From the NCBI GenBank assembly GCA_001414345.1, contig LLCB01000085.1, positions 1-64,000 on the forward strand: 64,000 bases of DNA, read 5' to 3'. The stretch's first letter is position 1. The number at the start of each line of letters is the position of its first letter. Shown one piece after another: positions 63,126-64,000 of this stretch. The position numbers were made by a program, and so were the translations under genes. This stretch comes from Hymenoscyphus infarciens (taxonomy: Eukaryota > Ascomycota > Leotiomycetes > Helotiales > Helotiaceae). The notes beneath the pieces were generated by a model. It was not told the origin of the DNA, ran no database searches, and saw nothing but the letters and a program-made list of their open reading frames with translations.

Positions 63126-63905
63126 GAGGTGCTAGGGGCACCAATCTTGTGGTGAGGGACTTTTGGTTGGCTTGCAGGGGCACGAATTTTGCTTATACTT
63201 CGTGAGGTTATGAGATTGTATGGGTACGGGGGTACGGGGGTATGACTTTATGATGGGATACCACTTTATATGAACATACTAGGCTGGGTTGGGGTAGTCG
63301 TGTTCTAGGAAAGTTGTGAGGCGTGGATTGGAGATTCATGGAGGTTTGGCGAGGTATTGTTGGGTTGGCTGATGAGAATGTGTGAGATGAAGAAGAAAAT
63401 CAAATGACGAGATCCCGAATAAGAGATTCAGGCTTTGCTCTACATCCCACCAACAATCTGACACTTCAGCGGAGGGAGAGACCCGCCGGAGAAATTTACG
63501 AGGGGTTCGGAATTTTGAAGCTCCCTGGTGCACGAATCACAACGCTTGGTTTTGTTACAATTATTCGGGGAAGCTCTTTGGTGCTCCCAACCCGCTGTCG
63601 AGCAAATGAATATGGCGTCTGTTATTCATGCTCATCCTTGAAATAACAGGAATAGCCCTGCGAGAAAAGTCTCCAGCTGCTATCCTAATCACGTGAAATC
63701 CGATAACGAGCTTGAGATCTTTGTGCAGAAGCAGGGAAACCCCCAATCTGCAACCTTCGATAGCTTCCCATTCCCTTGCAATAAATATAACTGGCTGGCG
63801 TGCCTCATTCCTGCTTCCATTATATGCGCGACTGCATCATTGTCCAAAGTTCCAAGTTGATCGAATTGCCCAATCCAATCTAATCACAACCTCGTGGGGT
63901 ACTAC
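63126..63905. other. Intergenic, no gene seen
   Basis: 3' flank of the karyopherin gene with short G-rich direct repeats (GGGTACGGGGGTACGGGGGT) near 63220-63241. No recognised gene. Confidence 0.35.
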
Positions 63906-64000
63906 TTAGTAACCAGCATCCATTCCCAGCACTTTAGCCAACGACTTATACCCCCGGACTTTCTCGCCGCAAACCACGATACATAATCGAAATCTGGCTC
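63906..64000 (-). CDS. Possible C-terminal end of a clipped gene
   Basis: On the minus strand a frame is open from the window edge to TAA at 63906-63908 and ends with YKSLAKVLGMDAGY, which reads like a genuine protein terminus. Only about 31 codons are visible, and an acceptor AG may lie inside. Family not recognised. Another minus frame here is also open from the edge, so the call is weak. Confidence 0.25.
   Translation of the reverse strand, partial: ARFRLCIVVCGEKVRGYKSLAKVLGMDAGY

Noticed and set aside
1..64000. Bacterial-type features such as operons, CRISPR arrays, phage or IS elements
   Set aside because: Gene structure is eukaryotic throughout; no array of spaced repeats, no prokaryotic transposase and no rRNA or tRNA signature was recognised by eye. 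A tRNA scan would be needed to exclude tRNA genes fully.

Overview
The window looks like a nuclear contig of a filamentous ascomycete (Pezizomycotina). Leotiomycetes is my best guess, from protein flavour only, not from any search. Evidence: short introns (about 46-180 nt) with GTRNGT donors, CTNAY-type branch sites and YAG acceptors; ascomycete housekeeping genes (Sec16, Neo1, CenH3, Thr1, Ade5,7, Snz/PdxS, FUN14, derlin); and AT-rich, stop-laden patches with C-to-T type decay like that left by repeat-induced point mutation (RIP). It is not bacterial: no operons, ribosome sites, CRISPR arrays or origins were seen, and no tRNA or rRNA gene was recognised. Exon borders were worked out by hand from splice signals and reading phase.

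Layout. 0-7 kb: a hypothetical gene; then a compact group with an Ada-type methylphosphotriester repair/AraC protein (-), a divergently transcribed minimal O6-methylguanine-DNA methyltransferase (+) and a GFA/CENP-V-fold zinc protein (+); then a 2EXR protein. 7-11.5 kb: repeats, a small membrane-protein gene and its decayed tandem copy, and an AT-rich relic. 12-23 kb: SEC16 (-) and the NEO1 P4-ATPase (+), divergent. 23-26.3 kb: gene-poor, with a mutated inverted-repeat transposon and a third decayed copy of the membrane-protein family. 26.3-27.7 kb: CYC2-like mitochondrial oxidoreductase. 28.5-33.5 kb: a large uncharacterised fungal gene that appears to be split by a roughly 0.5-kb inverted-repeat element. 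35.3-37.4 kb: an eight-exon DHA2 drug transporter. 37.4-40.6 kb: gene-poor, with an hAT-type MITE that has an exact 8-bp target duplication. 40.6-43.2 kb: an F-box-like gene and a secreted proline/threonine-rich gene carrying an in-frame stop. 45.5-49.5 kb: SDR dehydrogenase, derlin, centromeric histone CenH3. 49.8-53.6 kb: homoserine kinase and bifunctional GARS-AIRS, divergent. 54-63.1 kb: PdxS/SNZ, FUN14, aminopeptidase P and an importin-13-like karyopherin. The right edge may clip a further minus-strand gene.

How genes may work together. The most notable point is the alkylation-repair pair at 2.4-4.2 kb: the two activities joined in bacterial Ada, or encoded by adaA/adaB in Bacillus, are here separate head-to-head genes. 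They share a 501-bp promoter with three copies of an AAGTGRCCAAT element, and a glutathione/formaldehyde-type zinc-fold gene lies just beyond. The rest is mostly ordinary housekeeping genes between islands of transposon debris.
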